A DNA stretch of 64,000 nucleotides, taken from Phycisphaerales bacterium (GTDB lineage Bacteria; Planctomycetota; Phycisphaerae; Phycisphaerales; UBA1924). Numbering within the stretch: the stretch's first letter is position 1; every line of letters begins with the position of its first letter. The position numbers and the translations under genes are program-made. The DNA is taken from positions 1 through 64,000 of the forward strand of contig JADLCX010000093.1 in the NCBI GenBank assembly GCA_020846975.1, written 5' to 3'. Below the pieces are notes generated by a model. It ran no database searches. It was not told the DNA's origin and worked only from the letters and a program-made list of their open reading frames with translations. Below are positions 41,785 to 50,503 of this stretch, piece by piece.

Positions 41785-43085
41785 GGGCGGGGTTTGGTCG
41801 CCGGGGCGTTCGAGAAGGCCGCCGTGTTCGCGGCCCGGTACGCCGCGATCTCGGCCTGCATCGCCTTCAACCTCGCCGCGCGCTCGCCGACCTGCGCGGG
41901 CGACTTGTTCTGGAGCGGGTTGGAGGTTTCGTACATCGAGTCGTAGGCGAAGAGGGCAAAGCCGGCGGTGTGCCTGTCGGCGAGCGTGCGGAACTGGGGG
42001 CCGCTGGCGGTCGGCGTGTGCAGGTAGATGCCCACACCCGGAGAAAAGGCCGCCCCCGGCGCGGCCGCCATCCACTGGGCCACATCGCCCGCGAACTGGG
42101 CATCATCCTTGGTGTAGGTCATGGGGAAGGCGCGGTCGAGCGTGCCCTCTTTGAGCCAGAGCGCGGCATCCTGCAGGTAGTTCTCGCGCGCGAGCGCGGG
42201 GTTGCGCCAGACCGCGGCGGTGAGGGTGACGCCGGGGCGTGCCGCGACGGCCTCACGCCTGATGCGGTGCACCAGCTCGGTGATCCTGTCGCGCTTGAAG
42301 TCGCGGAAGGCGGCCTTGCCCTCGGCAGAGTTGAACTTCTTCCCCGTCGCCTCCTCGAAGATCGCGATGCTCCGCGGGTCGCTCGGGTACGCGGCCGGGT
42401 CCTTCATCGTGTCGGAGACGAACCGCACGTAGTCCATGTGCAGGCCGTCGATCGGGTAGCGTGTGACCAGCTCGCGGCAGACGCCGACGATGTGGTTGTG
42501 CACGGCGGGGAGCAGGGGGTTGACGATGATGTAGTGGTCGTTGAGGGCCTGTGGCGTGCCCGCGGCATCGCGGAGGCGCCACTCGGGATGCTTGTGGAAA
42601 GGATGCTCGGGGTTCTTTGGAGGGAGGGTGCCTTTCCACATCGGCATGATGTTGACCCACGCGTGCAGCCTCAGGCCGCGCTGGTGGGCACGCTCGACGG
42701 CGATGGCGAGGGGATCGAAGCCCGGGTCTTTGGCTCCTGCGGGCAAGCCCTTCAGGATTTCCTCGCCCCACGGCTCGAACGAAGACTGGTAGTACGCATC
42801 GCACTGGCCGCGGACCTGCCAGAGCACATCGGTGATGCCCAGGTCGGCGGCGCGGTCGATGGCGGAGGCGACATCGGCGCGGGACTTGTAGTCAAAGCGC
42901 GTGACCCACAGCGCGATGACGGGGGCGGGTTGGGCGGAGGCGGGGGGGGCAGCTGGCGGGGGGGTTGGGGAGGGAGAGGGGCGAGAGGAAGGGGGGGATT
43001 GGGCCGTGCAGGCGGCAGGGAGGATGAGGGTTAGGGCGAGAAAGAGGGAGGGAAGCAGGTGCAGGGTTCGGGCTGGAGGGTTCAT
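41781..43085 (-). CDS. GHL10-type glycoside hydrolase-like protein, probably exported
   Basis: 434 aa from the ATG at 43085. The N-terminus (LHLLPSLFLALTLILPAACTAQ) is a signal with a Cys that could be lipidated, followed by a Ser/Pro linker. The body (ALWVTRFDYKSRADVASAIDRAADLGITDVLWQVRGQCDAYYQS, RGLRLHAWVNIMPMW, YPIDGLHMDYVRF) is the YngK-like (GHL10) barrel with its conserved acidic residue at the strand end (HMDYVRF). Substrate is unknown; relatives act on sugars of the cell surface or polysaccharides. It overlaps the ROK kinase gene by 4 nt, suggesting sugar uptake and phosphorylation after cleavage. Confidence 0.85.
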   Translation of the reverse strand: MNPPARTLHLLPSLFLALTLILPAACTAQSPPSSRPSPSPTPPPAAPPASAQPAPVIALWVTRFDYKSRADVASAIDRAADLGITDVLWQVRGQCDAYYQSSFEPWGEEILKGLPAGAKDPGFDPLAIAVERAHQRGLRLHAWVNIMPMWKGTLPPKNPEHPFHKHPEWRLRDAAGTPQALNDHYIIVNPLLPAVHNHIVGVCRELVTRYPIDGLHMDYVRFVSDTMKDPAAYPSDPRSIAIFEEATGKKFNSAEGKAAFRDFKRDRITELVHRIRREAVAARPGVTLTAAVWRNPALARENYLQDAALWLKEGTLDRAFPMTYTKDDAQFAGDVAQWMAAAPGAAFSPGVGIYLHTPTASGPQFRTLADRHTAGFALFAYDSMYETSNPLQNKSPAQVGERAARLKAMQAEIAAYRAANTAAFSNAPATKPRP

Positions 43086-43171
43086 ATGGGGAGAGAGTAT
43101 CGGGCGGGGGCGGGTTGGCGGCTCCACCGAAGGCCGCTGCGGCGGTCGGGCGGTGTGGTTGCCGCTGAGGC

Positions 43172-43678
43172 TCACTTTCTGAGGTCCGAAGCCAACCAAT
43201 CACGCGAGGCGGCATCCTCACACCAGATCGAAAAGTGGCCATCGTGATTGAACGACATCGCCCGTCTTCCGTCGAAGGATGCTGCGATGATGCCCCACCC
43301 GAACGCGATGGAGAGAAACACGAGCGTCGCGGCATCTTCGCGTTCGTGAAGCATGAAGAGGTGACCAGGCCCATCCTCAAGCCTTGATCGACCGCCGCAG
43401 GTCTCACGAAACATCTGATAGAGATTCCAATCTTCCGAACTTGGCCAGATGCCGCACTCGAAGACCCACACCAACAAGTCGTCCGATTCCGGCTCGGCGA
43501 GCCATCGCACGATCGACGATGATGCGAAGCGAAGCCGTGCCGCCGGGAAGACATCGAGGTCGATTCCGAATCGGTCCGTTGACTCTCGCGGCCAATCACT
43601 GACGTTGATCGGGAGCTTGGAGAATCGGAAATGCGATTCCCACCATACGGTGATCTGCCCCGGTGTAAGGCACTTCAT
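43172..43678 (-). CDS. Hypothetical protein
   Basis: 168 aa from the ATG at 43678. Family not recognised. It is Trp/Phe-rich (TVWWESHFRFSKLP, WVFECGIWPSSEDWNLY, SIWCEDAASRDWLASDLRK), has no signal peptide, and is cytoplasmic in character. Codon use is less GC-biased than in its neighbours (many A/T third positions), which could reflect acquisition. The gene lies 86 nt upstream of the GHL10-ROK pair on the same strand, and a terminator from gdhA separates it from the next upstream unit. Confidence 0.65.
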   Translation of the reverse strand: MKCLTPGQITVWWESHFRFSKLPINVSDWPRESTDRFGIDLDVFPAARLRFASSSIVRWLAEPESDDLLVWVFECGIWPSSEDWNLYQMFRETCGGRSRLEDGPGHLFMLHEREDAATLVFLSIAFGWGIIAASFDGRRAMSFNHDGHFSIWCEDAASRDWLASDLRK

Positions 43679-43719
43679 GGCTGACAGTATCAGCGGTTGA
43701 TGTGGGTGCACATAAAAAA

Positions 43720-43739
43720 CCCCGAGCTTGCGCTCGGGG
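43720..43739 (-). terminator. Intrinsic terminator for gdhA
   Basis: Perfect 8-bp stem CCCCGAGC / GCTCGGGG with loop TTGC. Read in the gdhA direction it is followed by TTTTTT. It lies 41 nt past the gdhA stop. Confidence 0.93.
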
Positions 43740-43780
43740 CTCTGTTGCTTGATTCCACGATCCCACGACCCCTTCCACCC

Positions 43781-45148
43781 TTACGGGAAGATCCCGCGGA
43801 CGGCGTAGACCTTGCCGATGTTCTCGAGCGCGGCGATGTAGGCGGCGGTGCGCATGTCGCAGTTGTACTTCTGACGAGCGGCGGTGGTGCGGCGGGCGGC
43901 CGAGACCATGTGGCGGTTGAGGGCGGTGTCGACCTCCTCGGCATCCCAGCTCACGCACGACTTGTTCTGCACCCACTCGAAGTAGCTGACGGTCACGCCG
44001 CCGGAGTTGGCGAGGATCGCGGGGATGACCTCGATGCCGCGCTCGTTGAGCACGCGGTCGCCGGCCGGAGTGGTGGGGGCGTTGGCGCCCTCGACCAGGC
44101 ACCTGGCGTTGATCCACCCGGCCTCCTGCTCCTTGACCATCTGCTCGAGCGCGGCGGGGATGAAGGCGTCGACCCTGGTCTTGTAGAACTCTTCGTTGGA
44201 GATCTTGGTCGAGCCCGCGAAGCCGGCGACGCCGCCGTTCTTGGCGACGTGCACGGCCAGCGCCTCGGTGTCGAGGCCCTTGTCGTTGCGGATCGCGCCG
44301 GTGTGGTCCATCACGGTGATGAGCCTGGCGCCCATCTTGCCGAGGATGCGGCCCGTCCACGAGCCGACGTTGCCGTAGCCGATCAGGCTGAAGGTCATGC
44401 CCTGGATGTTGATGCCCAGTTCGGGCGCGAGTTCGACGAGCGTATCGACCAGGCCCTGGCCGGTCGCCTTCTCGCGGCCGAGCGAGCCGCCGTACTCGAC
44501 CGGCTTGCCGGTGATGACGGCCTCGGGCTGGTGCCCGCCCATCTCGGAGAGGAACGTGAAGGTGTCGGCGATCCACGCCATGTGCTGGGCGTTGGAGCCG
44601 ACATCGGGCGCGGGGATGTCGTAGTCCGGGCCGATCTGGTGCGCGATCGCGGTGGTGAACCGGCGGACGATCCGCTCCATCTCGGTCATCGAGTGCTTGC
44701 GGGGATCGACCTTGATCCCGCCCTTGCCGCCGCCGAACGGGACGCGGACCAGCGAGGTCTTCATCGTCATCAGGAACGCGAGCGACTTGACATCGTCGAG
44801 GTGGACATCGTGGTGGAAGCGGAGGCCGCCCTTGTACGGGCCCAGGGCGTTGTTGTGCTGGACGCGGTAGCCCTTGAAGAGCTTGAACGTGCCATCATCC
44901 ATCTTCACGGGGAAGTGGACCATGATCTCGTTCTTGGGCTGGGCGAGGATCAACTGGATCTCGTGCGGGAGCTCCATCATCTCCGCGGCCGTGAGCATGG
45001 TGTCCACGGTCTGGAGGTAGAGGTTGTTGGGGTCGAGGGGGAGGCCGACCTCATCGAACACCGGGCTCTTGAAGAGCTCGCGGCGGATGCCGTTGCGGCT
45101 GGGGGCGGAGTGGGGCTTCTTGACGGGGGCGGCGGTGGAGTTGCTCAT
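43781..45148 (-). CDS. gdhA: Glu/Leu/Phe/Val dehydrogenase, probably glutamate dehydrogenase
   Basis: 455 aa from the ATG at 45148. GYRVQHNNALGPYKGGLRFHHD and FGGGKGGIKVDPR hold the substrate-binding and catalytic lysines of the family, with the Asp in IPAPDVGSN. The Rossmann part reads SLIGYGNVGSWTGRIL. It interconverts 2-oxoglutarate plus ammonia and glutamate; NAD versus NADP preference is not readable with confidence. The N-terminal 25 residues (SNSTAAPVKKPHSAPSRNG) look disordered. Divergent from the receiver-like gene, and followed by a clear terminator. Confidence 0.93.
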   Translation of the reverse strand: MSNSTAAPVKKPHSAPSRNGIRRELFKSPVFDEVGLPLDPNNLYLQTVDTMLTAAEMMELPHEIQLILAQPKNEIMVHFPVKMDDGTFKLFKGYRVQHNNALGPYKGGLRFHHDVHLDDVKSLAFLMTMKTSLVRVPFGGGKGGIKVDPRKHSMTEMERIVRRFTTAIAHQIGPDYDIPAPDVGSNAQHMAWIADTFTFLSEMGGHQPEAVITGKPVEYGGSLGREKATGQGLVDTLVELAPELGINIQGMTFSLIGYGNVGSWTGRILGKMGARLITVMDHTGAIRNDKGLDTEALAVHVAKNGGVAGFAGSTKISNEEFYKTRVDAFIPAALEQMVKEQEAGWINARCLVEGANAPTTPAGDRVLNERGIEVIPAILANSGGVTVSYFEWVQNKSCVSWDAEEVDTALNRHMVSAARRTTAARQKYNCDMRTAAYIAALENIGKVYAVRGIFP

Positions 45149-45295
45149 GGGGAGGTGGGGAGGTGGGACGGGGGGAGAATTCGGAACAGAAACTCGCTGG
45201 ACAGATTGGAAGGGGGCGGGGGGGAATACGATCGTTGAAAACGTTTTCCGGCTACGCCGCGGACGGCCGCGCCGTTCGGCAATTCCGGGGTCAAG

Positions 45296-45688
45296 ATGAT
45301 ACTCTTCCACTCCGCCGATCTCTTGTGGGCGGCCAAAATCAAAGGGACGGCCGATGCGCTCGGGATCGCCGCGAGGCCCGTGCGCACGTTGGAGATGCTG
45401 GAGGCCCGGCTGGCCGACTCGCGCCCGGTGGCTCTGTTGGTCGATCTGGACGCCGAAGAGACCGCCCTGGCCCTGATCGGGCGGGTGCGTGAGGCGGAGC
45501 GGGCCGGCAAAGTGGGGAACGTGCGGGTGCTGGCGTACGGGCCGCACGTGGCCGTTGAGTCCATGCGGAGGGCCAAGGCCGCCGGCGCGGATACGGTTAT
45601 GGCTCGCGGGGGGCTGAGCGCACGTATGTCGAGTATTCTCAAGGACTTGGCGGCGATGATGGTCGTGGAGGACGCGGCCGAGGATTGA
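45296..45688 (+). CDS. Stand-alone response-regulator receiver-like protein
   Basis: 130 aa. MILFHSADLLWAAKIKGTADALG and ALLVDLDAEETALALIGRVREAERAG, then VRVLAYGPHVAVESMRRAKAAGADTVMARGGLSARM follow the beta-alpha order of a receiver. An Asp in LLVDLD sits at the phosphorylation strand, but the usual acidic pair of strand 1 is absent (ILFHS), so phosphorylation is doubtful and the protein may be a degenerate receiver. It is divergent from gdhA; no kinase gene is adjacent. Confidence 0.72.
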   Translation: MILFHSADLLWAAKIKGTADALGIAARPVRTLEMLEARLADSRPVALLVDLDAEETALALIGRVREAERAGKVGNVRVLAYGPHVAVESMRRAKAAGADTVMARGGLSARMSSILKDLAAMMVVEDAAED

Positions 45689-46009
45689 CGAAGAATCGGC
45701 GGTGCGGGCGTGGCGACGGCCTATGGCGGGGCCTACGATTCAAGTTCCTGCGAACGACTCGCGGGGCCGCGGTTCTCCCGCATGGTGCGGGAGCGGCACA
45801 CGCACCCTTGGCCGCCCCCTCGGGGCACCCCCACACAACTGGACCAGCGTTGCTCAAGACGCGCGGCGTGTCCCGCACGTGGTGTTGGCCCCTCACCGAA
45901 CTCCGGTGCCGGGGACGGCTGTTGATTGCCCTCGATCCCGCGCGAGGAGTTTCGCGGGCGGACGGATGCCCGGCATCCGGCCGGATGAATCCGAGTTCAC
46001 GAGTTACCC
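45689..46009. other. 321-nt leader before rpsA, no gene seen
   Basis: No open frame here has family resemblance or a good start. It must contain the rpsA promoter and a leader that could serve autoregulation by S1, but I see no definite promoter or repeat. The final 40 nt are unusually AT-richer (GTTACCCATGATCG). Confidence 0.4.
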
Positions 46010-47767
46010 ATGATCGACGAAAACCTCATTGCATCTCTTTCGATTTCCGACGATGACGCTGTCGCGCTGCTCTCGCCCGTGATGGGGCGGGGCGGCACGA
46101 TGGATGTCTTCCTGGACAAGACCGTCAGTTCGTTCACGCCGGGCTCGATCCTGGACGGCAAGATCATCGGCTTTGCCGGCGACGATGTCGTGGTCGAGGT
46201 CGGGCTCAAGAGCGAGGGCCTGATCGCCCGCGAGGAGTTCGACAACGCCGCGGAGTTGCGGGTCGGCGACAAGGTGCAGGTGCTCTTCGAGAAGATCGAC
46301 GAGGACAGCGGCATGGTCGCGCTCTCCAAGCGCAAGGCCGACCGCATGCTCAACTGGCAGCGGCTGATCGACACGACCCGCGAGGGCGACGTGGTCGAGG
46401 GGCGCGTGATGCGGAAGATCAAGGGCGGCCTGCTGGTGGACATCGGCGTGCCGGTGTTCCTGCCCGCGTCGCAGGTCGATGTCCGCCGTCCGGGCGACAT
46501 CGGCGACTACATCGGGCGCGACATCCGCGCGGCGGTGCTGAAGATCGACACCGAGCGTCGGAACATCGTGATCTCCCGCCGCAAGCTGATCGAGGAGGAG
46601 CGCGAGAGCGCCAAGAAGCGGCTGATGGACACCCTCAAGGAGGGCATGATCATCAACGGCACGGTCAAGAACATCGCCGACTTCGGCGCGTTCGTGGACC
46701 TGGGCGGGATCGACGGCCTGCTGCACATCACCGACATGTCGTGGGGACGGATCAACCACCCCAGCGACATGCTCAGGATCGATCAGAAGGTCGAGGTCAA
46801 GGTCCTCAACATCGACCGCGAGAAGGAGAAGATCGCGCTGGGCCTCAAGCAGAAGGAGGCTTCGCCCTGGGAAGAGATCGAGAAGAAGTACCCGGTCGGC
46901 TCCCGCGTCAAGGGCGAGGTGGTCAACATCATGTCGTACGGCGCGTTCGTGCGGCTCGAGCCGGGGATCGAGGGCCTGGTGCACATCTCCGAGATGTCCT
47001 GGACTCGGCGTGTCAACCACCCGAGCGAGCTGGTGCAGCCGGGCGCCCCGGTGGATGTCGTCGTGCTGGAGATCGACAAGACCAAGCAGGAGATCAGCCT
47101 CGGCATGAAGCAGATCGAGGTGAACCCCTGGGAGCTGGTCGGCGAGAAGTATCCCCGCGGCACGATCATCGAGGGCATGGTGCGGAACCTGGCCAACTAC
47201 GGGGCGTTCGTCGAGATCGAGCCGGGGATCGACGGGCTGCTGCACGTCAGCGACATCAGTTGGACCAAGAAGGTCACGCACCCCAACGAGGTCTTCAAGA
47301 AGAACGACAAGCTCCGATGCGTCGTGCTGGATGTGGACCAGGAGAAGCAGCGCGTCGCGCTGGGCCTCAAGCAGCTCACCGAGGACCCGTGGCTGCACGC
47401 GATTCCCGACGCCTACAAGCCGGGCATGGTCGTCCGCGGCAAGGTCACCAAGATCACCAACTTCGGCGTGTTCGTCGAGCTGGAGAACGATCTCGAGGGC
47501 CTGCTGCACATCTCCGAGCTGGCCGACCACAAGGTCGAGAACCCGCAGGACGTGGTCAAGCCGATGGAGGAGGTCGATGTCAAGATCCTCCGCGTGGATA
47601 TCGAGGACCGCAAGATCGGCCTGTCGCTCAAGCGAGCTCAGTGGGGCGATACCGCCGGCGCGCCCGACGCCGCCGAGCGCGAGGAGCGACCGAGCAAGAA
47701 GTCTCCCAAGCGCGGCGGCATGGACGACCACGGCGCGATGGGCACCGACAAGATCACGCTCGGGTGA
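46010..47767 (+). CDS. rpsA: 30S ribosomal protein S1
   Basis: 585 aa with six S1 RNA-binding repeats starting near GSILDGKIIGFAGDDVVVEV, GDVVEGRVMRKIKGGLLVDIG, GMIINGTVKNIADFGAFVDLG, GSRVKGEVVNIMSYGAFVRLE, GTIIEGMVRNLANYGAFVEIE and GMVVRGKVTKITNFGVFVELE. Repeats 3-6 carry GLLHI/VHIS-type strands. S1 helps mRNA docking at the 30S subunit. The last 40 residues (DAAEREERPSKKSPKRGG...) are charged and likely disordered. A strong terminator follows. Confidence 0.95.
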   Translation: MIDENLIASLSISDDDAVALLSPVMGRGGTMDVFLDKTVSSFTPGSILDGKIIGFAGDDVVVEVGLKSEGLIAREEFDNAAELRVGDKVQVLFEKIDEDSGMVALSKRKADRMLNWQRLIDTTREGDVVEGRVMRKIKGGLLVDIGVPVFLPASQVDVRRPGDIGDYIGRDIRAAVLKIDTERRNIVISRRKLIEEERESAKKRLMDTLKEGMIINGTVKNIADFGAFVDLGGIDGLLHITDMSWGRINHPSDMLRIDQKVEVKVLNIDREKEKIALGLKQKEASPWEEIEKKYPVGSRVKGEVVNIMSYGAFVRLEPGIEGLVHISEMSWTRRVNHPSELVQPGAPVDVVVLEIDKTKQEISLGMKQIEVNPWELVGEKYPRGTIIEGMVRNLANYGAFVEIEPGIDGLLHVSDISWTKKVTHPNEVFKKNDKLRCVVLDVDQEKQRVALGLKQLTEDPWLHAIPDAYKPGMVVRGKVTKITNFGVFVELENDLEGLLHISELADHKVENPQDVVKPMEEVDVKILRVDIEDRKIGLSLKRAQWGDTAGAPDAAEREERPSKKSPKRGGMDDHGAMGTDKITLG

Positions 47768-47814
47768 TCGGAGTATCCCGCTCTTCCGAGACGGGAGTTT
47801 GCCGCTTTTTCAAG

Positions 47815-47841
47815 GCCCACCGGCCGTCCGGTGGGCTTTTT
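47815..47841 (+). terminator. Intrinsic terminator after rpsA
   Basis: Perfect 9-bp stem GCCCACCGG / CCGGTGGGC with loop CCGT, followed by TTTTT (47837-47841). It lies 48 nt after the rpsA stop. Confidence 0.93.
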
Positions 47842-47902
47842 CTTGATCTCGATGGGGCGTGCCGGAGGCTCCCGCCTCGGAGCGGCGGAATACCCTAAGA
47901 CA

Positions 47903-48277
47903 ATGCCCATCGACTGGTCCGACAACATCATCCTTGCCGACCTGACCGCCGAGCCGGAACTTGCCGAGGAGCTCTCCGCGATCTTCGACCGTCTGCGGCC
48001 CGCGAAGGACCAGCCGCGCGACCGGAAGGTGCCGAGCGTGGTCCTTAACTTCGCATCGGTCTCGTACGTGAACTCCAGCCACATCGCCGCGTTGTTGCGC
48101 ATGCGGAAGCGGTTGATCGAGGTCGGGCGTTCGCTGGTGCTCTGCTCGCTGAACGACGACCTGTGGACGATGATGGGCCTCACCGGGCTGGACAAGGTCT
48201 TCCAGTTCGCGCCCGACACGATGACCGCGCTGGCACGGGTCCAGATCGCGGATCAGACCGGCTCGCAGGAGGCGTAA
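47903..48277 (+). CDS. STAS domain protein (anti-sigma-factor-antagonist-like)
   Basis: 124 aa from the ATG at 47903; the frame opens earlier but inside the terminator. PSVVLNFASVSYVNSSHIAALLRMRKRLIEVGRSLVLCSLNDDLWTMMGLTGLDKVF follows the STAS fold. The region that carries the regulatory Ser (D-S-S-G in SpoIIAA/RsbV) is NSSH here, so the phosphorylatable serine remains but the Asp and Gly are replaced. Such proteins take part in partner switching with anti-sigma kinases. A SpoIIE-type phosphatase, the matching activator, is encoded less than 1 kb away. Confidence 0.8.
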   Translation: MPIDWSDNIILADLTAEPELAEELSAIFDRLRPAKDQPRDRKVPSVVLNFASVSYVNSSHIAALLRMRKRLIEVGRSLVLCSLNDDLWTMMGLTGLDKVFQFAPDTMTALARVQIADQTGSQEA

Positions 48278-48343
48278 CCGGGACTGACCAACTGTGCGGA
48301 CGCCGAATCCGGCGCATCTCCGCCCGGTATCACCACAACCCCA

Positions 48344-49108
48344 ATGACCGTGATCGCCGAGCCAACCACGTCAAGCCGCACAGGATCAGCACCGAGTTCG
48401 GGCTTGATCGCCGAGCTGCGCGCCATCAGAAAGACGTACTTCAAGCCGGACGGCTCGGTGCTCGTCGAGGCCGTCGGACGCGGCGAGATCGGGGTGGACC
48501 TTGCCATCCCGCGCGGCCAGTACCTCGCGATCATGGGCGCATCGGGCTCGGGCAAGAGCACGCTCATGAACATCCTCGGGTGCCTCGACAAGCCAACGAG
48601 CGGTCAGTACCTGCTCGATGGTCGCGATTGCGCCAAGATGGACGACGAGGATCTGTCGCGGTTCCGGGGCCAGAAGATCGGGTTTGTCTTCCAGGCGTTC
48701 AACCTCATTCCCGAGCTGTCGGTCGAGGAGAACGTCGCCGTGCCGTTGTTCTACCAGCACATCGGGCCTGCCGAGCGAAGGCGGCGAGCGATCGAATCGC
48801 TCGAACTGGTCGGGCTCGGGAATCGGCTCGGACACCGGCCGCGGGAGCTCTCCGGCGGTCAGCAGCAGCGGGTGGCGATCGCGCGGGCGCTGGTGACGCG
48901 ACCGGTGGTGCTGATGGCCGACGAGCCGACCGGCAACCTTGACTCGGCGACCGGAGAGGCGATCCTGTCGGTGATCCAGGACCTGCACGCGAAGGGCATG
49001 ACGATCGTGATGGTGACGCACGACGACCGCATCAGCAAGCGGTGCCAGCGGGTGTTCAGGCTGAGGGACGGGCTCATCGAGTCCGACACGCTCAATCCGG
49101 GGTCGTAG
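48344..49108 (+). CDS. ABC transporter ATPase (LolD/MacB-type)
   Basis: 254 aa. Walker [25 protein letters not shown] signature, Walker B VVLMADEPTGNLDS and switch His in VTHDDR. MNILGCLDKPTSGQYLLDGRD and IGFVFQAFNLIPELSVEENV are typical of the MacB/LolD/FtsE branch. No permease gene is next to it, so the transported or sensed partner is elsewhere. The N-terminal 20 residues are a Ser/Thr-rich extension. The gene begins 66 nt after the STAS gene and its last 17 nt overlap the convergent phosphatase gene. Confidence 0.9.
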   Translation: MTVIAEPTTSSRTGSAPSSGLIAELRAIRKTYFKPDGSVLVEAVGRGEIGVDLAIPRGQYLAIMGASGSGKSTLMNILGCLDKPTSGQYLLDGRDCAKMDDEDLSRFRGQKIGFVFQAFNLIPELSVEENVAVPLFYQHIGPAERRRRAIESLELVGLGNRLGHRPRELSGGQQQRVAIARALVTRPVVLMADEPTGNLDSATGEAILSVIQDLHAKGMTIVMVTHDDRISKRCQRVFRLRDGLIESDTLNPGS

Positions 49109-50390
49109 CGGAGCGCACGACGGCCGCGCGAGGGGGCGCATCGCCCTCCCGCACACCGGTCGTCGCAAACGTGAGCACGGTCAGGTCGTCATCCTGGTGG
49201 AACGACCCGGCCTGGCCGTCAAGGTCGGCCGCGAGGTGCTCCATCGCGGCGTCCAGGCTCGCAAGGGACTCGCCGCGGCGCATGGCGGCAAAGTGCATGA
49301 AGTGGGGCGGGACGGGGCTGGCGAGCGAGTCCGCGGCGTGGTGGCGGCCCGCGAAGGCGGCCTCAACACCGTCGGAGTAGAGCACAAGCAACTCGTTCTC
49401 TTCGAGCTTGATCGTGACCTGCTGATACTTGGTGTCGGGGACGACACCCAGAAGCATGCCCCCGACGTCGATCGGACGCACGCCGTGCTCGCTGACGCGC
49501 AGCGGCGCAGGATGTCCGGCGCACGCGAGGGTGATGAGGCCCGTCCGCGTATCGATCGTCCCGCAGATGGCGGTGACGAATCGAGTCGGCCCGGCGATGG
49601 ATTCGTGCAGTTCGGCGTTGAGACGCTCCAATGACTCGGCCGGCTCGATGAGCCGCACGCCCGCGCGGGTCACTTCGCGCCGGGGCAGTGATCCGGTGAC
49701 GTAGAGCGTCATCAGCGCGGCGGGAACGCCGTGACCCATCGCGTCGGCGAGGAAGAACCCGATCCGGTACTCGTCGAGCGGCGTGACGTCGTACGTATCG
49801 CCGGAGACAAAGCTCGCCGGGCGGAAGAGAACCGCCGACTCGACCGTGTCCGAGCACGGCATGTGCTTGGGCAGGAAGTCGCGCTGCACCTTCGCGGCCA
49901 GCAGCAGTTCCTGCTGAAGGCGGTCGATCTCCGCGGCGGTCTCGCCCTGGAACGACTGGGCCAGCCGGACAGTCTGCTCGAGCGAACGCAGGGCGGGCTG
50001 GCGCTGCGCAAGCGCGTAGACCATTGCGGCCGTCGAGGCCGGCGGCGCGGACATGGGCTGCACGACGACCGCGCCGGGGTGGAATGTATCAAGGCGAGCC
50101 GGGGGCTCGGCCACGAGCAGGATCGTCGGGATCATCGACTGCTGGAGCACATCGATCGCCTGACACGCGGCCGTATCGAGGCTCGACAGCACGGGCGCGA
50201 GAATCGCGGCGTCCCAGTTCTGGAGCGACTTGAGCGTGCGTCCGTCGGTCAGCAGGATCTCGGGTGTGACCAGTTCGAGCCGTGGAGCGGGTACGCCCTG
50301 GGGCCAGTGCCTGAAGATCGACTCCCACCAGCCCGTGCGTGCGGCGTCTGAATCGGCATTGGCGATAAGGGCGATGGTGTGGGTGCGCAT
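49092..50390 (-). CDS. SpoIIE/RsbU-type PP2C serine phosphatase
   Basis: 432 aa. Residues about 1-140 form a receiver-like domain (IALIANADSD, AILAPVLSSLDTAACQAIDVLQ, PTILLVAEPPARL). A short coiled coil ending in AAEIDRLQQELLLAAKVQRDFLP leads into the phosphatase with FVSGDTYDVTPLDEYRIGFFLADAMGHGVPAALM, CAGHPAPLRV, LLVLYSDGVEAAF and DDDLTVLTF, the metal-binding Asp/Gly pattern of SpoIIE. It should dephosphorylate a Ser-phosphorylated STAS protein. The STAS gene at 47903 is an attractive partner. Confidence 0.9.
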   Translation of the reverse strand: MRTHTIALIANADSDAARTGWWESIFRHWPQGVPAPRLELVTPEILLTDGRTLKSLQNWDAAILAPVLSSLDTAACQAIDVLQQSMIPTILLVAEPPARLDTFHPGAVVVQPMSAPPASTAAMVYALAQRQPALRSLEQTVRLAQSFQGETAAEIDRLQQELLLAAKVQRDFLPKHMPCSDTVESAVLFRPASFVSGDTYDVTPLDEYRIGFFLADAMGHGVPAALMTLYVTGSLPRREVTRAGVRLIEPAESLERLNAELHESIAGPTRFVTAICGTIDTRTGLITLACAGHPAPLRVSEHGVRPIDVGGMLLGVVPDTKYQQVTIKLEENELLVLYSDGVEAAFAGRHHAADSLASPVPPHFMHFAAMRRGESLASLDAAMEHLAADLDGQAGSFHQDDDLTVLTFATTGVREGDAPPRAAVVRSATTPD

Positions 50391-50418
50391 CCGTGCGTCC
50401 GATCGTGGGCCGCGACTC

Positions 50419-50431
50419 GGGGGGGGGGGGG
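50419..50431. repeat. Homopolymeric run of 13 G
   Basis: Thirteen consecutive G on the plus strand, 28 nt upstream of the phosphatase start (C-run on its coding strand) and 72 nt past the DUF192 stop. It may vary in length by slippage, or reflect sequencing uncertainty. Confidence 0.9.
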
Positions 50432-50503
50432 CGGGAGTAGAGTGTTACCGGACCCGTCCTGAGTCGCGGGGCTCCAACCGAACCCGACCTCGGAAAGATC
50501 GGA

